Origin: Bacteroidales bacterium
Lineage (GTDB): Bacteria; Bacteroidota; Bacteroidia; Bacteroidales; UBA932
DNA length: 39,666 bases
Assembly (NCBI GenBank): GCA_017454905.1
Contig: JAFTCB010000006.1
Span: forward strand, 1-39,666
Reading direction: 5' to 3'
The notes below the pieces were generated by a model. The model saw only the letters and a program-made list of their open reading frames with translations. It had not been told where the DNA came from and ran no database searches. The position numbers and the translations under genes were made by a program. Positions 6,647 through 14,384 of the stretch are shown here, in pieces (the first letter of the stretch is position 1; every line of letters starts with the position of its first letter).

Positions 6647-7602
6647 AGCATTTCCTTCACGCGGGCCAGGAAGTCGCGGACATGCTGCTTGTACTCTTCC
6701 GGGTACTTGGCATAGGCATTTGCATGGACGGCTCCCTTGGCCACCCACATCTCCTTGTAGCCGTTGACCTTGGCATCATAGTTCCGCTGCAGGTTGTCGA
6801 ACGGCACGAAGTCGTCCGCATCGCCGTGGATGAACAGCATCGGGCGGTCGCACTTGGCGAGCTGCTTGACCGATGAAGCCTCCCAGAAGCCCCAGCCGTA
6901 TCTCTTCTTGGTCACGAGGCTGGCGCTCTGCAGTACATCCGGCGGGATGAAACGGAAGCTCTGCTTGCGGTTGTTGTTGAACTGGACAACCACGGAAGAA
7001 TAGCCGCAGTCTTCCACGAAGCAGCGTACATAATCCGGCAGCGGATCGCCGCTGGTCATCATGACGGTTGCGGCGCCCATGGACACACCGTGGAGCACCA
7101 TGAAATCATCCTTGAACACATCGTGCGCCACCTCGATCCATTTCTCGACATCCAGGCGGTCGTTCCAGCCCATCTGGATATGGTCGCCTTCGGAATAGCC
7201 GTGGTACTGCAGGTCAGGGAAGAGGACGTTATAGTTGAATTCATCGCGGTACATCCGGACGAGATACAGGAAGACGAAGTGGTTGTCACCGTAGCCGTGG
7301 ACGACGATGGCCGTGCCCTGTGCTTCCGCAGGACGGGCAGCAGGCACATAGCAGGCATGCACCTTGAAGTCACGGTAGCCCGTGATGGTCGTGTCCTTCA
7401 GGACTCCGGCAACCTTCAGGCTGTCGTACCAGCGGGTACTGCCGGGCATCAGGGAATCCGCCTTGTGACGGGTCCGTTCAATGTCTTCGATTCCGTGAAC
7501 TTTGGGAGTGAGCGCGTAGCTGGCCATGTACTTTCCGGCAGCACAGCCGCTCAATGACAGGACAAGGAGGGCGAGCGCCCCCATTTTCGTAAAGATTTTC
7601 AT
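6643..7602 (-). CDS. Alpha/beta hydrolase lipoprotein
   Basis: A 319-residue lipoprotein (signal peptide ending LSLSGC, lipidated Cys20) with a serine-hydrolase domain. VHGYGDN at 101-107 supplies the oxyanion turn, the nucleophile is Ser174 in HGVSMGAA, the acid lies in HGDADDFVP (261-264) and the base is His293 in GAVHANAY. It belongs to the large BAAT/esterase-like alpha/beta hydrolase group common in Bacteroidota; the substrate is unknown. It is transcribed divergently from glpA, with promoters only 12 nt apart, so a role near the cell surface in glycerolipid use is possible but unproven. The start is the ATG at 7602. Confidence 0.85.
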   Translation of the reverse strand: MKIFTKMGALALLVLSLSGCAAGKYMASYALTPKVHGIEDIERTRHKADSLMPGSTRWYDSLKVAGVLKDTTITGYRDFKVHACYVPAARPAEAQGTAIVVHGYGDNHFVFLYLVRMYRDEFNYNVLFPDLQYHGYSEGDHIQMGWNDRLDVEKWIEVAHDVFKDDFMVLHGVSMGAATVMMTSGDPLPDYVRCFVEDCGYSSVVVQFNNNRKQSFRFIPPDVLQSASLVTKKRYGWGFWEASSVKQLAKCDRPMLFIHGDADDFVPFDNLQRNYDAKVNGYKEMWVAKGAVHANAYAKYPEEYKQHVRDFLARVKEML

Positions 7603-7620
7603 CAATATTTAGTGTTTTCT

Positions 7621-7644
7621 GTGGTTGTTCCAACCACAAAGATA
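7621..7644 (-). promoter_or_regulatory. Promoter and 5' hairpin of the lipoprotein hydrolase
   Basis: The -7 box TATCTTTG (7644-7637) is followed directly by a perfect 7-bp inverted repeat, GTGGTTG-GAA-CAACCAC (7637-7621), that would form a stem-loop at the very 5' end of the mRNA. The same segment could be an operator shared with the divergent glp operon. Confidence 0.6.
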
Positions 7645-7655
7645 AGGAGATTTTG

Positions 7656-7663
7656 TAAATTTG
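7656..7663 (+). promoter_or_regulatory. -7 box of the glpABCQT operon
   Basis: TAAATTTG lies 20 nt before the glpA ATG at 7684. Confidence 0.55.
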
Positions 7664-7683
7664 TAGCAAATAACACGACAACT

Positions 7684-9282
7684 ATGACCACCAACGACAA
7701 CTTCGACGTCATCATCATCGGCGGAGGGATCACGGGAGCGGGGACGCAGCGGGACTGCGCCATGCGCGGACTGCGCACCCTCCTGATCGAGCGGTCCGAC
7801 ATCGCCACCGGGGCCAGCGGCCGCAACCACGGCCTGTTGCATTCCGGAGCGCGCTACGCCGTAAACGACCCGGAATCGGCCGAGGAGTGCATCCGCGAGA
7901 ACCGGATCTTGCGACAGATCGCCGCCCACTGTGTAGAAGAAACGGAAGGCCTGTTCATCACCCTGCCGGAAGATGACCTGGGATATCAGAAAACCTTCGT
8001 CGAAGCCTGCCAGCGCGCAGGCATCGATGCCGAAATCATCGACCCCGAACTGGCCCGGCGCATGGAGCCCTCCGTCAATCCGGAGCTCATCGGCGCCGTC
8101 AAGGTACCGGACGGCAGCGTGGACCCGTTCCGGCTCTGCGCCGCCAACATGCTGGATGCCAAGCTCCACGGCGGGCAGGTCCGCCTCCATACGGAAGTGA
8201 CCGGATTCATCCGGGAAGGCGACACCATCCTGGGCGTACATACCCGCAACCTCCAGACCGGACAGGAAGAGGACTTCCGTGCTCCGGTCACCGTCAATGC
8301 GGCCGGCATCTGGGGCCAGCATATCGCGGAACTGGCCGGCGTCGGCATCGGCATGTTCCCGTCCAAGGGAGCGCTGCTCGTCTTTGCGCACCGCGTCAAC
8401 CAGATGGTGATCAACCGCTGCCGCAAGCCGGCGAATGCCGACATCCTCGTGCCGGGAGACACCGTCTGCATCATCGGCACCACTTCCACCCGCATTCCTT
8501 TCGAGGCATGCGACGAGGTGGCCGTGACTCCGGACGAGGTCAACCTGCTCATCAGCGAGGGCTCCAAGCTCTCCCCTTCCCTTTCCTCCACGCGCATCCT
8601 GCGCGCCTACGCGGGCGTGCGTCCTCTCGTCAGCGCGGACAACGATCCCTCCGGGCGCAACATCTCCCGCGGCATCGTCTGCCTGGACCATGAGACGCGG
8701 GACGGACTCAAGGGATTCATCACCATCACCGGAGGCAAGTTGATGACTTACCGCCTGATGGCGGAAACCGCTACAGACGCGGTCTGCCGCAAACTCGCCG
8801 TCACGCGTTCCTGCGAGACGGCGACGACGCCCCTCCCCGGCTCCGAGGAACGCTCCTACGAGGCCGTGGCCCGCAAGATCTGGGAAGCGCCTTCCATGGC
8901 GCAGAAAGCTGCCGCCGCCCGCCTGGGCACGCATGCCGAGCGCATCCGGGATGCCGGCCGCGAAGATGCCGCGCTCGTCTGCGAATGCGAGGAAGTCTCC
9001 GTCGGCGAAGTCAAGAACGCCATCGAACGGATGGAGGTCTCCACCCTGACGGACCTGCGCCGGCGCACCCGTATCGGCATGGGCACCTGCCAGGGCGAGT
9101 TCTGCGCCTGCCGCGCCGCCGGCCTGCTGGCCGCATCCCACGGCTGCATCGAGCGCGAACGGGCCGACCTGCGCGACTTCCTGCAGGAGCGCTGGAAAGG
9201 CAATTTCCCCATCGGCTGGGGCGATACGCTCCGCGAAGCCGAATACACCCAATGGATCTATAAACACGTACTGGGCCTATGA
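7684..9282 (+). CDS. glpA: Anaerobic glycerol-3-phosphate dehydrogenase subunit A
   Basis: A 532-residue FAD-dependent dehydrogenase subunit that oxidises sn-glycerol-3-phosphate to dihydroxyacetone phosphate. The N-terminal dinucleotide motif IIGGGITGAG is followed by GASGRNHGLLHSGARY, typical of GlpA/GlpD. The C-terminus carries a BFD-like [2Fe-2S] domain with C-x-C at about residues 432-434 and C-x4-C-x-C at about 467-474, which separates GlpA from aerobic GlpD. It should form a complex with GlpB and GlpC, passing electrons to the quinone pool at the inner membrane. First gene of glpABCQT; its stop overlaps the glpB start by ATGA. The start follows a -7 box by 20 nt. Confidence 0.95.
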   Translation: MTTNDNFDVIIIGGGITGAGTQRDCAMRGLRTLLIERSDIATGASGRNHGLLHSGARYAVNDPESAEECIRENRILRQIAAHCVEETEGLFITLPEDDLGYQKTFVEACQRAGIDAEIIDPELARRMEPSVNPELIGAVKVPDGSVDPFRLCAANMLDAKLHGGQVRLHTEVTGFIREGDTILGVHTRNLQTGQEEDFRAPVTVNAAGIWGQHIAELAGVGIGMFPSKGALLVFAHRVNQMVINRCRKPANADILVPGDTVCIIGTTSTRIPFEACDEVAVTPDEVNLLISEGSKLSPSLSSTRILRAYAGVRPLVSADNDPSGRNISRGIVCLDHETRDGLKGFITITGGKLMTYRLMAETATDAVCRKLAVTRSCETATTPLPGSEERSYEAVARKIWEAPSMAQKAAAARLGTHAERIRDAGREDAALVCECEEVSVGEVKNAIERMEVSTLTDLRRRTRIGMGTCQGEFCACRAAGLLAASHGCIERERADLRDFLQERWKGNFPIGWGDTLREAEYTQWIYKHVLGL

Positions 9283-10412
9283 GATTCGATACCGTCATTA
9301 TCGGCGGCGGCCTGGCCGGCCTGACGGCAGGCCTCAGCCTGCAGAAAGCCGGCCGCAGCTGCGCCATCGTCAGCACCGGGCAGAATGCGCTGCATTTCTT
9401 CTCCGGCACCTTTGAATCCATCGAAGAAGTCCCCGAACGGATGGCCGGCCTCTTCTCGGAAGCCGGTGTCCGCCTGCATTACCAGAACGGTGTCCGCCTG
9501 ATGCCGCTGGGCTCCTTCCGCCCGGCCGCGCTCGCCCTGGACGACGTGGATATTTTCCCGCAACCCGCCTTTTCCCGCAAGGCCCTGATCGTGAGCATTG
9601 CGGGCTATCAGGATTTCTTCCCCGCTTTCCTGGCCGAAGGCCTGGAAAAACAGGGCACCCAGTGCCGCATCCACCTGCTCCAGCTGCCGGAAATGGCCCA
9701 GCTGATGCAGAGCCCGAGCGAAATGCGTTCCGTGCAGATTGCACGGACCATGGACCGCGTCTGGGAAAAGATCGTCCGGGAAATCCGACTCCTGCTCAAG
9801 GACGAGGACACGGTGATCCTGCCCCAGGTCTTCGGCCTGCAGGATACGACAGTCCCCGGACGCATCCGGGAGAGCATCCCCGCCCGGGTGGTCTTCTCCG
9901 GCACCCTCCCGCCGTCCGTCCCCGGCATCCGCACCCAGCAGCAACTTAAACGGCGCTACGAAGTGCTCGGCGGCAACTATCTGTCCGGCGACGAGGTGAT
10001 CCAGGCCCATGTCCATGAGGGCATCGTGCACAGTGTCGTCACCCGCAACCTGGACAGCCATTACCTCGAAGCAGACCATTTCATCCTCGCCTCCGGCGCT
10101 TATTTCTCGAAGGGTCTCCGGTCCAATCCTACCCGCATTTTCGAGCCCGTCTTCGACCTGGACGTCGAGGCTGCGGAAGACCGCAACGCCTGGTACGATG
10201 CGGATTTCGCCGCCGGGCAGCCTTACATGCAGTTCGGCGTGCGGACCGATTCCGCCCTGCGGGCCCTCCGGCAGGGAGAAGCATTCAAGAATCTCTACGC
10301 CATCGGCTCTGTCCTGGGCGCCACCCGTCCTGAATTCGGCTCCGGCGCCGGCCTCGCCATCCGCAGCGCCTTCGCCGCCACCGACCAGATCCTCCAATCC
10401 TCCCAGAAATGA
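9279..10412 (+). CDS. glpB: Anaerobic glycerol-3-phosphate dehydrogenase subunit B
   Basis: A 377-residue flavoprotein subunit beginning MRFDTVIIGGGLAGLTAGL, a Rossmann FAD/FMN motif. The body matches GlpB, including HFFSGTFES near residue 45 and a C-terminal LGATRPEFGSGAGLAI that closes the flavin site. It links the GlpA catalytic flavin and the iron-sulfur subunit GlpC. It overlaps glpA and glpC by 4 nt each (ATGA), implying translational coupling and fixed stoichiometry. Length is slightly below the roughly 420 residues of the E. coli protein. Confidence 0.93.
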   Translation: MRFDTVIIGGGLAGLTAGLSLQKAGRSCAIVSTGQNALHFFSGTFESIEEVPERMAGLFSEAGVRLHYQNGVRLMPLGSFRPAALALDDVDIFPQPAFSRKALIVSIAGYQDFFPAFLAEGLEKQGTQCRIHLLQLPEMAQLMQSPSEMRSVQIARTMDRVWEKIVREIRLLLKDEDTVILPQVFGLQDTTVPGRIRESIPARVVFSGTLPPSVPGIRTQQQLKRRYEVLGGNYLSGDEVIQAHVHEGIVHSVVTRNLDSHYLEADHFILASGAYFSKGLRSNPTRIFEPVFDLDVEAAEDRNAWYDADFAAGQPYMQFGVRTDSALRALRQGEAFKNLYAIGSVLGATRPEFGSGAGLAIRSAFAATDQILQSSQK

Positions 10413-11623
10413 AAATGCAAGAGAATACATACAGCAAGCACAATTTCGAGGAGTGCATGAAATGCACCGTATGCACGGTCTACTGCCCCGTGCTGCAGGT
10501 CAATCCCCTCTATCCCGGCCCCAAGCAGGCCGGGCCGGACGGAGAACGGCTCCGCCTCAAAGATCCGTTCTTCTTCAACTATGCCCTCAAGTATTGCATG
10601 AACTGCAAGCGCTGCGAGGTGGCCTGCCCCTCCGGCGTGAATGTCGCCGACCTGATCCAGGCAGCGCGTATCAAATATGATCATTCCGCGCCGAAGCTGC
10701 GCGACCGCATCCTCGCATCGACCGACCTGATGGGCTCGCTCGCGCGGCCCTTCGCGCCCATCGTCAACGGCGTCACCCGGCTCGGCGTGACGAAAACCGT
10801 CCTGGACGCCACCCTGCAAATCGATGCGCACCGCAGTTTCCCCAAATACAGCGGACGCAGTTTCGAAGCCTGGCTCCGCCGCCACGAGAAGGAGCAGGCT
10901 ACCTTCCCCGAGCAGGTGGCCTATTTCCACGGCTGCTACGTCAACTACAACTATCCCCAGCTGGGCAAGGACCTCGTGAAGGTGCTCAACGCCCTGGGCG
11001 TCGGCGTGCAGTTGCTGGACAAGGAAAAATGCTGCGGCATCGCCATGATCACCAACGGCATGTCCCAGCAGGCCACGCGCCACGCCGAGCACAACACCGC
11101 ACAGCTCCGCAAGGCGGTCGGGCGCGGACTGCGCATCGTCAGTACCTCTTCTACCTGCACGCTGACCTTGCGGGAAGAGTATCCCAATCTGCTGGGCGTG
11201 GACAACGCGGACATCCGCGACTCCCTGACGATGGCCACGCGTTTCATTTACGAGAAGCTCGAAAAAGGCGCTACGCTGCGTTTCCGCCCCGATTTCCACA
11301 AGCGGATCGCTTACCACACGCCCTGCCACCTTGAGCGCCTTGGCTGGGGCATCTTCTCCGAGAAGTTGCTCCGCATGATTCCCGGCGTGGAGTTCACCTT
11401 GCTGGATTCCGCCTGCTGCGGCATCGCCGGCACCTATGGATTCAAAAAAGAAAACTATACGGCCTCGCAGGCCATCGGAGAGCCGCTGTTCCAGCAGATC
11501 CGGAGCGTGAACCCCGATGTCGTCGCCTGCGACTGCGAGACCTGCAAATGGCAGATCGAGATGTCTTCCGGCTATCCCGTCGCCAATCCCGTTTCCATCC
11601 TGGCCGAAGCCCTTGAAGTATAA
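10409..11623 (+). CDS. glpC: Anaerobic glycerol-3-phosphate dehydrogenase subunit C
   Basis: A 404-residue iron-sulfur subunit. Two [4Fe-4S] motifs lie at the N-terminus: C-x2-C-x2-C-x3-CP at 16-27 and a second in YCMNCKRCEVACPSG. Two CCG domains follow, seen as KCCGIAM in the middle and ACCGIAG nearer the C-terminus, as in heterodisulfide-reductase-like and lactate-oxidase subunits. GlpC anchors GlpAB to the membrane and passes electrons to menaquinone. It overlaps glpB by 4 nt and is followed 10 nt later by glpQ. Confidence 0.94.
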   Translation: MKMQENTYSKHNFEECMKCTVCTVYCPVLQVNPLYPGPKQAGPDGERLRLKDPFFFNYALKYCMNCKRCEVACPSGVNVADLIQAARIKYDHSAPKLRDRILASTDLMGSLARPFAPIVNGVTRLGVTKTVLDATLQIDAHRSFPKYSGRSFEAWLRRHEKEQATFPEQVAYFHGCYVNYNYPQLGKDLVKVLNALGVGVQLLDKEKCCGIAMITNGMSQQATRHAEHNTAQLRKAVGRGLRIVSTSSTCTLTLREEYPNLLGVDNADIRDSLTMATRFIYEKLEKGATLRFRPDFHKRIAYHTPCHLERLGWGIFSEKLLRMIPGVEFTLLDSACCGIAGTYGFKKENYTASQAIGEPLFQQIRSVNPDVVACDCETCKWQIEMSSGYPVANPVSILAEALEV

Positions 11624-11633
11624 CCAATCCGAT

Positions 11634-12509
11634 ATGAGAAAACTGATCCTCTCCCTCCTCCTGCTGGCCGGGCTCACCGCCTGCCGGCAGAAGCCTTTCA
11701 TCGATGTGCAGGCTCATCGCGGCGGTGCGGGCCTGATGCCCGAGAACACCGTGTCCGCCATGCGCAATGCCCTCGACCTGGATGTCAACACCCTGGAATT
11801 CGACCTGCAGTTGTCCGCGGACGGCCAGGTCGTCGTCTCCCACGACAATTATTTCCATCCCCGCTATGCCACGCGTCCGGACGGGACGCTGATCCAGGAG
11901 AGCGACCCGAAGGAATACCTCTATACGATGCCTTACGACAGCATCGCCCGTTACGATGTGGGCCTGCGGCCCAATACCGTCTGGCCCGGGCAGGCCAAGG
12001 TCGCCGAGACCAAGCCGCTGGCTTCCGAGCTGATCGATTTCACGGAAAGCTATGCCAAGAAGCCCGTCCAGTACAATATCGAGATCAAGTCCTGGCCCGG
12101 CGAGGGAGAAGGCACCCTCTGGCCGGACTACAAGACCTTCTGCGATACCTGTATCCCGCTGCTGCTTTCCAAGAAGCTCGGCGACCGGCTCATCGTCCAG
12201 TGTTTCGACACCCGTGCCCTGGAATACATGCACTCCCGCTGGCCGGAACTCATCCTTTCCTTCCTCACGGAGCCCGAAGAGGGCACGGACGTGGAGGCCA
12301 TCATGGCCAAGCTAAGCTTCATCCCGCAGTGGTGGAGCCCCGAGTCCAGCGAGGTCACGCCGGAGAACGTGGCCTGGTGCCATTCACACGGCATCGGGGT
12401 CGTCCCCTGGACCGTGGATGATCCCGCCGAGATGCAGCGCCTGGTCGACTGCGGCGTGGAAGCCATCATTTCCAATTATCCCGACAAACTGATTGCAACC
12501 GTTAGATAA
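11634..12509 (+). CDS. glpQ: Glycerophosphodiester phosphodiesterase lipoprotein
   Basis: A 291-residue lipoprotein (signal peptide ending AGLTAC, Cys17) with a GDPD TIM barrel. The catalytic signatures are in order: AHRGG near residue 28, the metal-binding E-x-D in LEFDLQLSADG, and SHDNYF with the second catalytic His. A late NIEIKSW and a C-terminal GVVPWTVDDP are typical of the family. It hydrolyses glycerophosphodiesters from phospholipid turnover to glycerol-3-phosphate plus an alcohol, on the periplasmic side. Its place between glpC and glpT fits a scavenging route: release, import, oxidation. Confidence 0.93.
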   Translation: MRKLILSLLLLAGLTACRQKPFIDVQAHRGGAGLMPENTVSAMRNALDLDVNTLEFDLQLSADGQVVVSHDNYFHPRYATRPDGTLIQESDPKEYLYTMPYDSIARYDVGLRPNTVWPGQAKVAETKPLASELIDFTESYAKKPVQYNIEIKSWPGEGEGTLWPDYKTFCDTCIPLLLSKKLGDRLIVQCFDTRALEYMHSRWPELILSFLTEPEEGTDVEAIMAKLSFIPQWWSPESSEVTPENVAWCHSHGIGVVPWTVDDPAEMQRLVDCGVEAIISNYPDKLIATVR

Positions 12510-12510
12510 T

Positions 12511-13881
12511 ATGCTGAAATTCCTCAAGCAACCGGAGTACCTTCCGGCCCAGACCGGACCGGAAGCTGACGCGAAATACAAACGCCTGCGCCTGCAGGTC
12601 TTCATCGGCGCTTTCATCGGCTACGCCGGCTTCTACCTGGTGCGCAAGAACCTTTCCATGGCCATTCCGGCCATGGCGCCGCTCGGATTCGACAAGTCCG
12701 AACTCGGTTTCGTCCTGGGTCTCAATGCCGCCGCTTACGCTTTGTCCAAGTTCCTGATGGGCAGTGTCAGCGACCGCTCCAACGCCCGTGCTTTCCTGCC
12801 GCTGGGCCTGGTGCTTACCGCCATTTCCATGTGCTTCATGATCGTTCCGATCCAGTGGATCGGTGCGGAGCACAAGGGACTGGCCATCCTGGTGATGGGC
12901 GTGCTCAATTGCCTGGTGGGCTGGTTCAACGGCATGGGCTGGCCTCCCTGCGGACGCGTGATGACCCATTGGTTCTCGCCGGGAGAGCGGGGCACGATGA
13001 TGAGTATCTGGAACTGTGCCCACAATGTCGGCGGCGCCCTGGTCGGCCCGATGGCCACCTACGGTGCAGCCTGGTTCGGCTCCTGGTTCTACGGCTCGCA
13101 TACGGAGCTCTACTTCCTCATCGGCACCTTTGCGTTCCCGGCTGCCGTGGCCCTGTTCGTCGCCTTGCTCGCCTACATCCTGCTGCGGGACACGCCGCAG
13201 TCTTGCGGACTCCCCTCTGTCGAGTCCTGGCGCAATGACTATCCCAAGAACTATTCCGAGAAGCACGAGCAGACCCTCTCTACCCGGGAGATCCTGTTCA
13301 ACCACGTGCTGAACAACAAGTTCCTCTGGTTCATTGCCTTGTCGAACGCCTTCGTCTACATGGTCCGCTACGGTTGCCTGGACTGGGCGCCGACCATTCT
13401 GACGGAGAAAGGCATCGACCTGAAGAGCGCCGGCTGGGCCTATTTCGCCTATGAATTCGCCGCAATCCCGGGCACGCTTCTCTGCGGCTGGCTCTCGGAT
13501 AAGCTCTTCCACGGCAGGAGGGCCGCCCCGACCATGCTGTTCATGGCCCTGGTGCTGGTTTTCATTGTCCTGTACTGGATGTTTATCGACAACCTCACCG
13601 TCGTCATCATCTGCCTGATCGGCATCGGCTTCTTCATCTACGGCCCGGTCATGCTCATCGGCGTACAGGCCCTGGACCTGGCCCCGAAGAATGCTGCCGG
13701 TACCGCTGCCGGCCTGACGGGCTTCTTCGGCTACTTCTTCGGTACTTTCCTGCTGGCCAATACCGTGATCGGCCTCGTGGCCCAGAAAGCCGGCTGGAGC
13801 TGGACCTTCCTGCTGCTGATTGCCGCCTGCCTGCTGGCCATCTTCTTCATGGGCCTCACCTACAAGCAAGAGCGGAAATAG
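12511..13881 (+). CDS. glpT: Glycerol-3-phosphate:phosphate antiporter
   Basis: A 456-residue major-facilitator permease of the organophosphate:phosphate antiporter family. The N-terminal signature GYAGFYLVRKNLSMAIP is characteristic of GlpT/UhpT, and GMGWPPCGRVMTHWFSPGERG in the N-half is also typical. About twelve hydrophobic helices are visible. It exchanges external glycerol-3-phosphate for internal phosphate. The ATG at 12511 lies one base after the glpQ stop, so the genes are coupled. UhpT-like substrates cannot be excluded by eye, but the operon makes glycerol-3-phosphate by far the best guess. Confidence 0.93.
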   Translation: MLKFLKQPEYLPAQTGPEADAKYKRLRLQVFIGAFIGYAGFYLVRKNLSMAIPAMAPLGFDKSELGFVLGLNAAAYALSKFLMGSVSDRSNARAFLPLGLVLTAISMCFMIVPIQWIGAEHKGLAILVMGVLNCLVGWFNGMGWPPCGRVMTHWFSPGERGTMMSIWNCAHNVGGALVGPMATYGAAWFGSWFYGSHTELYFLIGTFAFPAAVALFVALLAYILLRDTPQSCGLPSVESWRNDYPKNYSEKHEQTLSTREILFNHVLNNKFLWFIALSNAFVYMVRYGCLDWAPTILTEKGIDLKSAGWAYFAYEFAAIPGTLLCGWLSDKLFHGRRAAPTMLFMALVLVFIVLYWMFIDNLTVVIICLIGIGFFIYGPVMLIGVQALDLAPKNAAGTAAGLTGFFGYFFGTFLLANTVIGLVAQKAGWSWTFLLLIAACLLAIFFMGLTYKQERK

Positions 13882-13938
13882 CCCCGCTGACGTCCCGTGT
13901 TTCGCCCGGCTTCTCCCGGTTTCAAGTGATATATCAGT

Positions 13939-14025
13939 GCTCCTACCGTCCCAAAGTCTTGGACGACAGGCGCAATAACCCTGGTTTTTCGCTCCTACCG
14001 TCCCTGACACGGGGACGGTAGGAGC
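13939..14025. repeat. Direct plus inverted 14-bp repeat; strong hairpin after glpT
   Basis: GCTCCTACCGTCCC occurs at 13939-13952 and 13991-14004, and its exact complement at 14012-14025. The second and third copies form a perfect 14-bp stem with a 7-nt loop, likely the end of the glpABCQT transcript. The extra direct copy could form an alternative stem with the same arm. Confidence 0.6.
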
Positions 14026-14232
14026 AGTTATCGGGAAAGCCGTTTCATCGGCGGATGCGCAGCAGCAGCGGAGGCGGCAGGCGGCAGTCGCCCCGGGAAG
14101 GCGTATCCACCCTCGGATCGTCAGAGGGAGGGGCCCGACGGCTACAAGTTATCGCGCAGCGATGACGCAGGAGACGTTGGGAGGGAAGGAGTGAGCGAAG
14201 CGAACAGAACCTTCCGGGGCGAGCTGCCGCTG

Positions 14233-14278
14233 CCGCTCGAAGCCGCTGCAGAGAAGCAGGTTCCGCTCGAAGCCGCTG
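14233..14278. repeat. Two direct copies of a 16-bp sequence, 30-nt period
   Basis: CCGCTCGAAGCCGCTG occurs at 14233-14248 and 14263-14278, exactly 30 nt apart, in non-coding DNA. Two copies only, so it is not a CRISPR array. Confidence 0.55.
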
Positions 14279-14312
14279 TCACTGCCGCGGAGCCGCACCC
14301 GGCCGACAATAC

Positions 14313-14350
14313 AAAGGAGGCGGCTGATAATATTATCAGCCGCCTCCTTT
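14313..14350. terminator. 38-bp perfect palindrome, likely terminator of the Omp85-family gene
   Basis: The 19-bp arms 14313-14331 and 14332-14350 are perfectly complementary with no spacer. The sequence starts with AAAGGAGGCGGC and ends with its complement, so each strand has a short U-tract. It lies 35 nt beyond the stop of the minus-strand barrel gene. Confidence 0.65.
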
Positions 14351-14384
14351 ATCTTGGATCCGGATCAGGTCCGGAAGCGTTCTG

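Larger units (their letters stand above)
13882..14384. other. Roughly 500-nt intergenic region rich in repeats
   Basis: Between glpT and the convergent Omp85-family gene. It contains GCTCCTACCGTCCC twice directly plus once inverted (13939-14025), a 16-bp direct repeat at a 30-nt period (14233-14248 and 14263-14278), and a 38-bp perfect palindrome (14313-14350). A 65-codon open frame in the right part runs through these repeats and was not accepted as a gene. Confidence 0.6.

Noticed and set aside
7609-9267. Long antisense open frame opposite glpA
   Set aside because: It mirrors the GC-rich codon pattern of glpA, has no recognisable domain and no promoter; glpA is certain.
14233-14278. Possible CRISPR array
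   Set aside because: Only two copies of a 16-bp repeat with a single 14-nt gap; no cas genes.
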